Origin: Arcticibacter tournemirensis
GTDB taxonomy: Bacteria > Bacteroidota > Bacteroidia > Sphingobacteriales > Sphingobacteriaceae
DNA length: 64,000 bases
Assembly (NCBI RefSeq): GCF_006716645.1
Contig: NZ_VFPL01000001.1
Span: forward strand, 2,914,001 to 2,978,000
Direction of reading: 5' to 3'
Shown: positions 9,125 to 18,194 of the stretch, piece after piece
How the letters are laid out: each line of letters begins with the position of its first letter
Numbering within the stretch: position 1 is the stretch's first letter
Program-made: the position numbers and the translations under genes
The notes under the pieces: model-generated
What the model saw: only the letters and a program-made list of their open reading frames with translations
What the model was told of the DNA's origin: nothing
Database searches by the model: none

Positions 9125-10480
9125 TTATTTGTTTGCTGAACTGGTTAAGAAATGAAGTCGTTCTGCAGCTATATTGCTGAGAAATGTGGCCTGGACCAGG
9201 GATAGCTTCTGCTGGGAAAGTTGTGTTTGAGCTGCCAGAACATCTGTGGTGTTGGCAAGGCCCTGTTCATACCTGTTCTTCAGGATGCGGAGCGCTTCTG
9301 CGGCATGCTCTACGGCGGCTTTCGCCTGTTCTGTCTTAAACATGCTGTCTGAAAGATCGCGGTAAGTTTTGTCAAGTTCCATCTGCGCCTGCTCTTTCTG
9401 CGCATCAAACTGCACTACTAACTTGTTGCGTTCCAGCTTTTGCTGATTTACAAGATTTCTGGTTTTGTTGCCGCTGAAGATATTCCAGGACAGCTGGATA
9501 CCGGCAAGCCAGGAGGTTGCGCCGCTTCCGGCAAAAGTCTGGTCGTTCAGCTGGTAATTTCCAAATGCATTCAGTTTCGGAAGCCAGCTCAGCCGGGTGG
9601 ATTTTATGCCATTTCCCGACGCTTCAATTGCTTTTTGCATAGCCAGAAGATCGGCCCTCCCTGAAGGAACCTGCAGGCTTTCGTCTTTACTGGCAATGGG
9701 AGCGTTCTGTTGAAGCTTTTCAGTGCGATACACTACACCCAAAGGTTTGTTAAGCAGCAGGCTGAGAAGGTCAGATGCGTTCCGGATACCGCTTTTGGCA
9801 GAAGCAAGGTCACTTTCGATCGCCGAAACAGTTACCTTGACATTCAGCAAGTCTGATTTCTGCAGAAGCCCCTGTTTTAGCCGGTTGCCGGTAAAAGTAT
9901 GAATGGCACGTGCGGTGTTCAAAGCTTCCTCTAAAACGTCACCAGCTTCGGCAGCAAGCTGAAGTTGGTGGTAGGCATTCTTTACCTGGAACTCAAGATA
10001 TTCTCTGGTCCGTATCTTTTTATATTCGTAAAGCTCTGCCTCATTTTTTGCCGCTTTACGCTGCCAGATCAGATCGGGATTGATCAGCGGTTGCTGCACT
10101 TCGAGTTTGGCGGAGAAATCGCTGGTTGCCGATGGATGATTTAGCTGGTCGGGATTAAAGTCATTTTGCGTGATTGTCCGCTGCTGGAGTTTAAACCCGA
10201 AAGCATTCAGGGGATTATTTGTTGTAAGAGCCGAATAGGAAATCGCTGCCTGAGGAAGAAATATGGCGCTGGTCTGTTGGTAACGCGCTCTGGCAATCTT
10301 TTCGTCAAGTTCAGCTACCTGAATATCGCGGTTGTTTTTCAGAGCGATGGCAACAGCATCGTTCAGGCTCATCGTCTCTGGCGCCTGCTGTGCGTTCAAA
10401 AAAGTAAAGGGCAACAGGCCGAACGACAGAAGAAAAACGGATAATTGATTTGTTGTCATGTGTTTCACTGATTTTATCAT
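9125..10480 (-). CDS. TolC-family outer membrane efflux protein
   Basis: An outer-membrane channel of about 451 residues with a signal peptide ending near LNAQQ. Two repeated TolC halves are seen: the first around MSLNDAVAIALKNNRDIQVA, the second ending in the typical ALRILKNRYEQGLANTTDVL and AAQTQLSQQKLSLVQATF segments. Start chosen at 10480 because GGGGA lies a few bases upstream; alternatives in the same frame are 10507 and 10459. It is the first structural gene after the Crp-type regulator (about 95 bases). Confidence 0.9.
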   Translation of the reverse strand: MIKSVKHMTTNQLSVFLLSFGLLPFTFLNAQQAPETMSLNDAVAIALKNNRDIQVAELDEKIARARYQQTSAIFLPQAAISYSALTTNNPLNAFGFKLQQRTITQNDFNPDQLNHPSATSDFSAKLEVQQPLINPDLIWQRKAAKNEAELYEYKKIRTREYLEFQVKNAYHQLQLAAEAGDVLEEALNTARAIHTFTGNRLKQGLLQKSDLLNVKVTVSAIESDLASAKSGIRNASDLLSLLLNKPLGVVYRTEKLQQNAPIASKDESLQVPSGRADLLAMQKAIEASGNGIKSTRLSWLPKLNAFGNYQLNDQTFAGSGATSWLAGIQLSWNIFSGNKTRNLVNQQKLERNKLVVQFDAQKEQAQMELDKTYRDLSDSMFKTEQAKAAVEHAAEALRILKNRYEQGLANTTDVLAAQTQLSQQKLSLVQATFLSNIAAERLHFLTSSANK

Positions 10481-10574
10481 TAAATCCCCGTTTGTATCGG
10501 GAAGCATGACAAAAATCAGGAATCACAAAGGCGCCGTCTGGAACATTTGTTGGATAAGGCGTTTTTTTTTGAAT

Positions 10575-11183
10575 TTAGTTCAGCAGTTCAATACTATTGC
10601 GGCCCAGTCGTACCATTTTCTTTTCTTCCATGGTACGCAGAAGCCTGCTTACAGCCTCTCTATGGGTATGCAATTCGTCGGCAATTTGCTGGTGGGTAAT
10701 GGTTAAGGTGCTGCTGCCCGCCGCTGTACATCTTTTTTCGAGATAGTGAAGAATTTGCTGGTCGAGATTGCTGAAGGAAACGAGATCAATAACCCGGATC
10801 AGCTCTTCGAACCGGGTGCTGTAGGTGTTGTTGATAAACATTCTCCATTCGGGATATTTGAACCAGTCCTCAATCATTTTAACGGGCACCAGCAGCAGTT
10901 CGGTGTCGTCTTCGGCAATGGCCTTCACCATACTTTTCTTTCCGGCCTGGCAACAGTTTATTGCCATGGCACAGGTTTCGGAAGGGTAGAGGTGATACAA
11001 AAATACTTCTCTTCCTTCTTCATCTTCCCGTACGATACGAAGTACTCCTTTTAGCACAATTGGAATAAAAACAATATGATCACCAGGCAGAAGAAATGTA
11101 GTATCCTTGCTGATCAGCTTTGTTCGCGTATTGTTTTTAATTTCTTCCTGCAGGCGGGGATCAGTAAAAAGTAAGTTGCTCAT
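10575..11183 (-). CDS. Crp/Fnr family transcriptional regulator
   Basis: A 202-residue regulator with an N-terminal cyclic-nucleotide-binding-like fold (LLPGDHIVFIPIVLKGVLRI) and a C-terminal winged helix (TITHQQIADELHTHREAVSRLLRTME). The start at 11183 gives the usual family length. A cluster of three cysteines (CAMAINCC, about residues 80-90) sits in the sensor domain where Fnr-like proteins often place redox or metal ligands; this Cys set together with the downstream rhodanese suggests sensing of thiol, sulfur or metal stress, which is inference. It heads the run of genes on its strand, so autoregulation of the efflux operon is plausible. Confidence 0.88.
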   Translation of the reverse strand: MSNLLFTDPRLQEEIKNNTRTKLISKDTTFLLPGDHIVFIPIVLKGVLRIVREDEEGREVFLYHLYPSETCAMAINCCQAGKKSMVKAIAEDDTELLLVPVKMIEDWFKYPEWRMFINNTYSTRFEELIRVIDLVSFSNLDQQILHYLEKRCTAAGSSTLTITHQQIADELHTHREAVSRLLRTMEEKKMVRLGRNSIELLN

Positions 11184-11381
11184 CTTTACTATAATTAGCA
11201 CTAAGCTAAATAATACCAAAGGAATCTGGAAATTTACTTAGCCGATCTGATCCATCCTGACGGTGGCCCGGGCAGGCAGGCGGTACACCGTTGGACAACC
11301 CTTTCAGGATGCTTGCGGGTGTTTTTTGATGTGTTCGTCGTTTTTTGTTGACTTAATAAACACAAAATAGCAAATTTACTT

Positions 11382-12494
11382 ATGACTATAAATAAGATCG
11401 CTTATCTGTTATATCCCAGGATGTTGCTGCGGATCTCTCTGCACCTTCTTTTCTGGGGGCTGCTCTTTTTACTGCGATTTTATCTCACACTGATTTCTTT
11501 TAATGTTTACAGCGGTTTTCCTGTTGGCATCGTTGCCCTGCTCAGCATATCCGCCATCGCATTGATAGCGGCCTTTTACTATGTATTGGTTACTTTCGTA
11601 TGGCCCCGGCTGTTAAGAAAAAGAAAGTACTTTAGAGCTTTTGTTGTACTTATTACACTCCTGATCGTTTATACGACAGCCGATACTGTGCTGGAGCGCA
11701 TAATACTAAATGCCTGTGGGGACTGCATGGCGACTATGGCCAAAAATCAACCTGGCTATTATAGCTTGATTTGTTCGGATATCTCCAATATTGTGTTGAA
11801 GCGTGTCCTTAGTTTTGGAAGCCCGTTTTCTTTAATTTTGGTGCTATTTGTTCCCTTATGTATTAAAGCTGTGCTGAATGCATATCGCAGCAGTATTGAA
11901 AGCCTGAAGCTTGCGAAGGAGAATATTCAGCTTGAATTTAATTTCCTGAAAGCTCAGTTGAATCCGCACTTTTTATTCAATACGATGAATAATATATATG
12001 GATTGATTTTGAGCGGCGAAAAAGAGCGGTCGGCAAACCTGGTGTCGAGGCTCTCGGAGTTACTCCGGTATATTTTATACGATTCAAACGGAGATAGCCT
12101 GCCGCTTGCAAAAGAAGTGAAACTGATTAATGATTATATCGAACTGGAGAAAGTAAGGCTAAACTTTACAAAAGTGGTTTTCGACTGCCGCATCGATGAA
12201 GGGGATTACGAAATAGCGCCGTTGTTGCTGATCCCGCTTATCGAAAATGCGTTTAAGTTCAGTCCGGACGAGCCTGGCTCGTATATTAGCATTTTTCTGG
12301 ATGTGTTAAACGGCAGACTGCGCTTTACCGTTGATAACAATATTGACCAACAGAGGGTTAGCATTCATAGGGGAGGTATTGGTTTAAAGAACCTCGAAAA
12401 AAGACTGGCGTTATGCTATCCCGATAGGTACTGGTATGAAAGTTCGGTATCGCAAACAGATTATTCGGCAAATTTAACGATCGATTTAGTATGA
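11382..12494 (+). CDS. LytS/YehU-type sensor histidine kinase
   Basis: A 370-residue inner-membrane kinase. Four hydrophobic segments occupy about residues 10-170, without a recognisable periplasmic sensor. A His_kinase (pfam06580-type) domain follows with the phosphoacceptor in QLNPHFLFNTMNNIYG (His196), then a HATPase_c-like region (PLIENAFKFSP as N box, GIGLKNLEKRLALCYP as G box). It overlaps the next gene by four bases (ATGA), so kinase and regulator are made together. In Bacteroidota such pairs control diverse local functions; the target is not evident. Confidence 0.93.
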   Translation: MTINKIAYLLYPRMLLRISLHLLFWGLLFLLRFYLTLISFNVYSGFPVGIVALLSISAIALIAAFYYVLVTFVWPRLLRKRKYFRAFVVLITLLIVYTTADTVLERIILNACGDCMATMAKNQPGYYSLICSDISNIVLKRVLSFGSPFSLILVLFVPLCIKAVLNAYRSSIESLKLAKENIQLEFNFLKAQLNPHFLFNTMNNIYGLILSGEKERSANLVSRLSELLRYILYDSNGDSLPLAKEVKLINDYIELEKVRLNFTKVVFDCRIDEGDYEIAPLLLIPLIENAFKFSPDEPGSYISIFLDVLNGRLRFTVDNNIDQQRVSIHRGGIGLKNLEKRLALCYPDRYWYESSVSQTDYSANLTIDLV

Positions 12495-13192
12495 ACATAA
12501 AATGCATGGTGGTTGATGATGAACCTATCGCCAGAGATATGCTGGAAACCTACATCGGCCGAATCCCGGAACTTACATTGGTAAAGAGCTGTATGAATGC
12601 CGCTGAAGCCTATGATGTACTCCACGAATACGCTGTCGACCTGATTTTTCTGGATATTCAGATGCCGGTTATCAGCGGCACCGAATTTCTGCGTTCGCTG
12701 AGAAAGCCGCCCCTTGTTGTTTTTACAACCGCTTATTCAAAATATGCTGTTGAAGGTTTCGAACTGAACTCGGTTGATTATTTATTGAAACCAATTGTGT
12801 TTGAACGTTTCTATCAGGCAGTTCAAAAAGTAATGGATCGTTTATCGGGGTATGTTCCTGCTCATGCAGAAACACAGGAGCCTCCCGATTATATTTTTAT
12901 GAAACAAGGCATCAGGTTGATTCGGGTCAATCACAGCGACATTAATTATGTCCAGGCTGAACGTGATTTCTGTTCTGTTTACCTGGACGATAAGCGTCTC
13001 CTGGTTAGTTTTCATCTGAAGATGCTGGAAGATTTACTGCCTCAGAATATTTTTTTCAGAGTACATCGTTCCTATATAGTGAACCTGAAGAAAATACAGG
13101 CCCTTAAGGGAAACATCATCGAATTAAATAACCAGGAGATACCCATAGGTGCTAATTACCGCGAACTGCTTTTTAAGAAACTTCATTTGTAA
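12491..13192 (+). CDS. LytTR-family response regulator
   Basis: A 233-residue regulator: receiver domain at residues 1-120 with acidic pocket VVDDE, phospho-acceptor Asp55 in LIFLDIQMPV, and the later Thr and Lys positions (FTTAYSKYA, YLLKPI). A LytTR DNA-binding domain fills about 135-233 (INYVQAERDFCSVYL, FFRVHRSYIVNLKKI). It is translationally coupled to the upstream kinase (ATGA). Its 3' end overlaps the convergent CPBP gene by 20 bases. Confidence 0.93.
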   Translation: MNIKCMVVDDEPIARDMLETYIGRIPELTLVKSCMNAAEAYDVLHEYAVDLIFLDIQMPVISGTEFLRSLRKPPLVVFTTAYSKYAVEGFELNSVDYLLKPIVFERFYQAVQKVMDRLSGYVPAHAETQEPPDYIFMKQGIRLIRVNHSDINYVQAERDFCSVYLDDKRLLVSFHLKMLEDLLPQNIFFRVHRSYIVNLKKIQALKGNIIELNNQEIPIGANYRELLFKKLHL

Positions 13193-13982
13193 GACTTCCG
13201 GTTTCTTTTTTTTCGAAATTGGTTAAGCCCAGGAAGATGCATCCTATGGTAAAGATGAGCAGGTAGGGCAAAATGATTGTGAAGAAACTGTAATTGCCGG
13301 GGTCGCTTACTACTGTGATCAGCACTTTTGAATCCGTGTTCGCTGTGCGCGGAATTAATGCCTGGGCAAAATTCCAGCCCAGATGTAAGCCCACCGGCAG
13401 CATGAGGTTTCTTGTTTTGATGTATGCGAGTCCGAATAGCAGGGAGCCTAGTCCGGTTGTCAGCATTACCGGAGCTACGTCCTGAAGCGACATGGAACGG
13501 TTTATATGCATTAAAGCAAATGGTATAGCAATTAGTATTTGTGCCGGCCAGGGGCCATACCTTCTTAAGAGTGTTTGGAAAGGGTATCCTCTGAATACAA
13601 ATTCCTGTATATAGGCAGAGCTGGCACACATCATAAAGGTAATCAGGATGTTTACGATGCCTGGGTTTTGATTGTAGTGCCAGCTTGCCCGGGTAAGAGT
13701 TAGTGTAATGATTGCCGTTACAATCAGCATCAGGCAGCCGGAAAATACTCCTGCAAATAGTTGCCTCCAGTGTTTTCTGTTTTGAGGAATACAGTTGAGC
13801 GATGAGAGATTCAAATGATCACTACGCAGCAATAACCAGCTGATTAGAAGTGATACTCCCCAAAAATAGAAAAGGCTGTTTAGCCATGGAATAATGCCGG
13901 CGATAAAGGTGGCCAGCCACATAATTAGAAAGTAGGTTAATACTTTTAGCCCGGCAGTGCCCGGTTGCATTATTAGTTTCAT
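13173..13982 (-). CDS. CPBP-family intramembrane protease-like protein
   Basis: A 269-residue polytopic membrane protein of the CPBP/Abi (CAAX-processing Rce1-like) family. Motif 1 reads QEFVFRG, motif 2 FALMHIN and motif 3 GLHLGWNFAQA, in the family's order. The first Glu of the usual EExxxR is Gln here, which could weaken or alter catalysis. The start is set at 13982 because the upstream in-frame part is short and basic and a normal membrane start follows. The role in Bacteroidota is unknown; it overlaps the LytTR gene tail-to-tail. Confidence 0.8.
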   Translation of the reverse strand: MKLIMQPGTAGLKVLTYFLIMWLATFIAGIIPWLNSLFYFWGVSLLISWLLLRSDHLNLSSLNCIPQNRKHWRQLFAGVFSGCLMLIVTAIITLTLTRASWHYNQNPGIVNILITFMMCASSAYIQEFVFRGYPFQTLLRRYGPWPAQILIAIPFALMHINRSMSLQDVAPVMLTTGLGSLLFGLAYIKTRNLMLPVGLHLGWNFAQALIPRTANTDSKVLITVVSDPGNYSFFTIILPYLLIFTIGCIFLGLTNFEKKETGSLTNEVS

Positions 13983-14140
13983 AGTGTTTTTTTTTCTAAA
14001 GAGCGTTTTAATCCGGATCTTCAGAAAAAACATCGACCAGGAGCGGATTATTTCCTGCGAAATTAGTTTTGTTACAAACTAAGCTTGTGTTCAGAATTTC
14101 CACAGAATTCAAACTTATTCTTGCCTTATAAATACAGAGA

Positions 14141-16093
14141 ATGTTTCATAACCTACAAAAGGGGAGATACAGTGTATCGTTCGCCTTTATTGCGCTGTTT
14201 GTTTTAATTTCTTTTCTGATCCGCACGGGTTTGCTTTTAGTCTCCATTCATAAGGTTGATTTCACACTTTTTAGTTTGCTGCATATTTATCTTTTCGGCT
14301 TCTTTTATGATTTTGGAGTTTCTCTGTTTCTGACTGCCCTTTATAATGTATATCTGTTGGTTCTGCCTGCCAACTGGGGAAATACCCTTATAAACAAAAT
14401 AATTACCTGTTTGGGGTTGGCTCTTACCTTGCTGATCGTTTTCTTTTCGTTCTTTGCCGAAATTACATTCTGGGAAGAGTTTGAAAGCAGGTTTAATTTT
14501 ATCGCTGTGGATTACCTCATTTATACTTATGAGGTTGTTAACAACATTAACGAGTCATATCCCCTTCCTTTATTAATTGGAGGGGTGCTGGCACTGGTCG
14601 TACTGGTAATTCTTTTATTCTCCCGAATAAAGACTTTTTCATATACTTTTCATTCCGTTCCTTCTGTTAATCAACGATTAGCTACATCGGGGATATTGCT
14701 TTGTTTAGCAGTTGCTTATCCATTTCTGTTAAGCAATGCAGATGCCGAGTGGGGCAGTAACCGTTATGAAAATGAGCTCTCGAAAGCTGGCATTTATTCT
14801 TTTTTCGCGGCTTTTAAGAATAATGAGCTTAGTTATAATGATTTTTACGTCAGGCTCCCTACTGATAAGGCTTATAAACTCATTCGCAACGAATTAAAAA
14901 CGCCCGACGATACATTTCTCAAGAGTGGAAATTCTATCAGGAGACTCGTTAAGAACGCCGGGCCTATGTATAAGCCGAACGTGATTATGATTACCGTTGA
15001 GAGCCTTAGCGCCGATTTTATGTCGCATTTTGGCAATACTCAGAATCTTACTCCGGTATTGGATTCGCTGGCCGATCAAAATCTCCTGTTCAGTAATATG
15101 TATGCTACCGGCACCCGGACGGTGCGGGGAATGGAGGCGCTTTCTTTATCTGTTCCGCCGACACCCGGCAACAGCATCGTAAGGCGCCAGGGAAATGGTA
15201 ATCTGAACACCGTAGGGCATATTTTTGAAAAGCATGGATACAGCCGGACATTTTATTATGGAGGAGATGGTTATTTTGACAACATGAACCAATACTTTGG
15301 CAGTAACGGTTTTAATATAACAGACCGGGGAAGAAACGTTGGTCTGGGGGATACTTATCATACCAGGCGGATAATTATTAAAGACAGCCAGGTGCATTTT
15401 GAGAATGCCTGGGGAATATGCGACGAGGATCTGCTGGATGCCGTGATCCGGGGAGCGGATGCAGATTATAAAGCGGGAAGGCCTTTTTATAATTTTGTGA
15501 TGACCACATCGAACCACCGCCCTTATACATTCCCTTACGGAAAGATAGCCCTGAAGCAAGGTAGCAGGGAAGGAGCCGTCCGCTATACAGATTATGCAAT
15601 AGGTGAATTTCTTAAAAAGCTGGGAATGAAGCCTTGGTATAAAAATACCGTCGTACTGATAGTTGCTGATCATTGTGCTAAGAGTGCCGGTAAGAATGAA
15701 ATTGACATCAGCAAATATCATATTCCATGCATCATCTTAAACCTGCCGGGAAAGCAGAAAGGGGTTTTCAGCGACATGTGTTCTCAAATCGATATTTATC
15801 CAACTTTATTTGGCTTACTTGGCTGGAGATATGAAAGCAACATGTTCGGACAGAATGTTTTTGAGCAGTCCTATCAGCCCCGTGCTTTGTTGGGTACATA
15901 TCAGAAACTAGCTTATTTGAAAGGAGACAGCCTGGTAGTTCTTGGGCCACAGCAAAAGACGGAAACCTTCCTCTATAACAAAGCGGGCAATGAGCAATTG
16001 CCTAAACGTTTGCCTGAAATGTTTACTGACAAGGCGATCGCGTATTACGAAACGGCTTATGACCTATTTAAGCACGGAGGTTTGCGCGAATAG
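14141..16093 (+). CDS. LTA-synthase-like sulfatase-fold membrane transferase
   Basis: A 650-residue protein with five membrane helices (about residues 15-210) and a large periplasmic alkaline-phosphatase/sulfatase-fold domain. Visible motifs are VIMITVESLSADFMSHFG (metal-binding Glu), GTRTVRGMEALSLSVPPTPG (nucleophilic Thr region), GDGYFDNMNQYFG and VLIVADHCAKSAGK (metal Asp/His). This is the architecture of LtaS and phosphoglycerol or phosphoethanolamine transferases; in Gram-negative Bacteroidota it probably decorates an envelope glycolipid or polysaccharide. The gene ends normally but is followed within five bases by a decayed susC fragment. Confidence 0.9.
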   Translation: MFHNLQKGRYSVSFAFIALFVLISFLIRTGLLLVSIHKVDFTLFSLLHIYLFGFFYDFGVSLFLTALYNVYLLVLPANWGNTLINKIITCLGLALTLLIVFFSFFAEITFWEEFESRFNFIAVDYLIYTYEVVNNINESYPLPLLIGGVLALVVLVILLFSRIKTFSYTFHSVPSVNQRLATSGILLCLAVAYPFLLSNADAEWGSNRYENELSKAGIYSFFAAFKNNELSYNDFYVRLPTDKAYKLIRNELKTPDDTFLKSGNSIRRLVKNAGPMYKPNVIMITVESLSADFMSHFGNTQNLTPVLDSLADQNLLFSNMYATGTRTVRGMEALSLSVPPTPGNSIVRRQGNGNLNTVGHIFEKHGYSRTFYYGGDGYFDNMNQYFGSNGFNITDRGRNVGLGDTYHTRRIIIKDSQVHFENAWGICDEDLLDAVIRGADADYKAGRPFYNFVMTTSNHRPYTFPYGKIALKQGSREGAVRYTDYAIGEFLKKLGMKPWYKNTVVLIVADHCAKSAGKNEIDISKYHIPCIILNLPGKQKGVFSDMCSQIDIYPTLFGLLGWRYESNMFGQNVFEQSYQPRALLGTYQKLAYLKGDSLVVLGPQQKTETFLYNKAGNEQLPKRLPEMFTDKAIAYYETAYDLFKHGGLRE

Positions 16094-18176
16094 GATCAAT
16101 GGACCAGGGTGCCGCATGGAATGAATTAAGAAAATCCTTCCAGCATACCACATTTTTTAAGCGGGATGCGAAAGGGATCTCCATCGGTTCAGAACGGGGT
16201 GAAATAGGAGGAAGGCTGAACAGTAATTTTAAGTTTTTCGACAACCTGATTGAGCTGACTACCAATGTAAGTTATAACCAGGTAAATGCTGATTTTCCCG
16301 GAAACAGCGCTCCTGGCAATTTCAGGGATGAAAACAACAGTATCTACAACATCGCCATAGGTCTCGACCCTACGATTTCACCATACAATGCCTCCGATCC
16401 CAGTGGATATAACGTACTTACAGGGGGCTTCGAAACATGGAATCCACTGGCCGAAGTGATGCTCCGGAAAAAGGAAAACCAGTACCGTTACCTGCTTGCC
16501 AACGCTACGGTAAAGCTGAACATCACGAAAGACCTGTATACCTCTACCATGTTTGGTATAAAGAATAATACGGAACATCCCCGCTTTTTCCGGTCGGCAC
16601 AGCACCGCGTTTCACGGGAGCAAGATACAGACGGTTATGCAAAACAGGAATATAAACGCTGGGACGACCGTATTTTCGAGTGGACTGTCGGCTATAGGAA
16701 GCGCTTCGACGACCATCAGGTCAATGCAGTTGCCGGGTATAGTTATCAGGACTTTAATGGTCAGGGATTCTCGGCGGAGAATTCGGACTTTCCGGTTGAT
16801 GGACTCCAGGAGCATGATATGGGTTAGGGCACTCAGCTTGTTGATGGAAGAGCGGGGCTCGGGTCATGGAAAAATCCATGGGTAAAACTAGCCGCTTTCT
16901 TCGGCCGTGTTAATTATTCGTTCAAAGACCGCTATATTGTTACTGCTAATTTGCGATATGAAGGTTCCTCCAAGTTTTCACCTGAATACAGATGGGGCTC
17001 TTTTCCGGGAATCTCGCTCGGGTGGCGACTGAGCCAGGAGCCGTTTATGAAGGACATCAGTTTTATTAACGATATTAAGATCAGAGCTGGTTACGGAGAA
17101 ACCGGTAACGAGGGTTTCGGCGCCGAAGTATCCACCCGGATGTACTCGGCCGATACATGGTGGCTCTTTGATGGAGATTGGAATCGCACATTTGGCGTAA
17201 AGCATAATCAGAATAGGGGCATTAAGTGGGAAGTGAAAAAAGAGTATAATGCGGGTATAGACTTCGCCATCCTGAATAATAAACTAAGTGGTCGGTTTGA
17301 CTACTATAAAAGAGTGATCGACGACCTGATCTACGACATCAGCGTTTCGCAACCGCCATACATTTATGATAAAACAACCCTGAACGTAGGCAGTATGGAA
17401 AATGAAGGACTAGAGTTTGAGCTGAACTATAATGCCATCAAAACCACCAACTGGACATATAGCACTTCCATTGTTGCCGCACATAATAAATCAACATTGC
17501 GTACACTCTATGGCAGTCAGACCTTTCAGGATGAGATGAATTTCCCTGCACCCGGCTCTCCGGGTAACGCGGTACGGCTCTACGCAGGCGAGGCCATCGG
17601 GCAATTCTATATCTGGAAATTTGCTGGTTTTACCGAAAATGGCGACTGGCTGCTGTATAATAAGAATAACGAGGTGATTCCCTCGAGCGATAAAAAGTTG
17701 GAGGATAAACGCTTTCTTGGAAATGCGATCCCGAAAATACAGCTTTCCTGGAACCACACCGTTGCCTATAAGAACTGGGATGCCGGTGTATACCTGCGCA
17801 GCTGGCTGGGATATGATGTTTTCAATATGGTGAACATGTACTATGGTATTCCCAATATTAACGGCAGGAACGTTTTGAAAAGCGCTCTTGGGGACCTTCG
17901 GAACGCAAAAGAAAAGCAGCTGAGCGATTACTGGCTCGAAAAGGGAGATTTTCTGAAAGTGGACGCTATCAGCCTCGGTTATACCTTTAAAAAAAATGGA
18001 TAGGTCCGTTCAGGAACATTCGAGTCTATACAGCAGGAAGGGACCTTTTCGTGTTTACAAAGTACAGTGGTCTGGATCCTGAAGTTAATATTAACGGGCT
18101 GACTCCGGGTTTTGAAAGGCTGGATGTTTATCCGAAGACCCGCACATTCATGTTCGGTTTACAGGCAAGTTTTTAA
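16094..18176 (+). pseudogene. Broken SusC/RagA TonB-linked outer membrane protein
   Basis: C-terminal remains (about 690 residues) of a SusC-type TonB-dependent transporter whose full family length is about 1000. The signal peptide, carboxypeptidase-like domain and plug are missing: homology begins immediately after the stop codon of the preceding transferase gene, with ATG at 16099. An in-frame TAG at 16825-16827 interrupts the barrel, after which the same frame continues (SKFSPEYRWGSFPGISLGWR). A second lesion lies in an eight-A run at 17989-17996: the frame closes at 18003, while the adjacent frame completes a typical ending (FMFGLQASF) at 18174-18176. Two lesions plus truncation argue for decay, although sequencing error could explain one of them. 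Confidence 0.9.
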
Positions 18177-18194
18177 CAACAAAAATGGATAAAG

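Noticed and set aside
16825-16827. Read-through or recoding at the in-frame TAG in susC
   Set aside because: The gene is also 5' truncated and has a second frameshift, so decay is the simpler reading.
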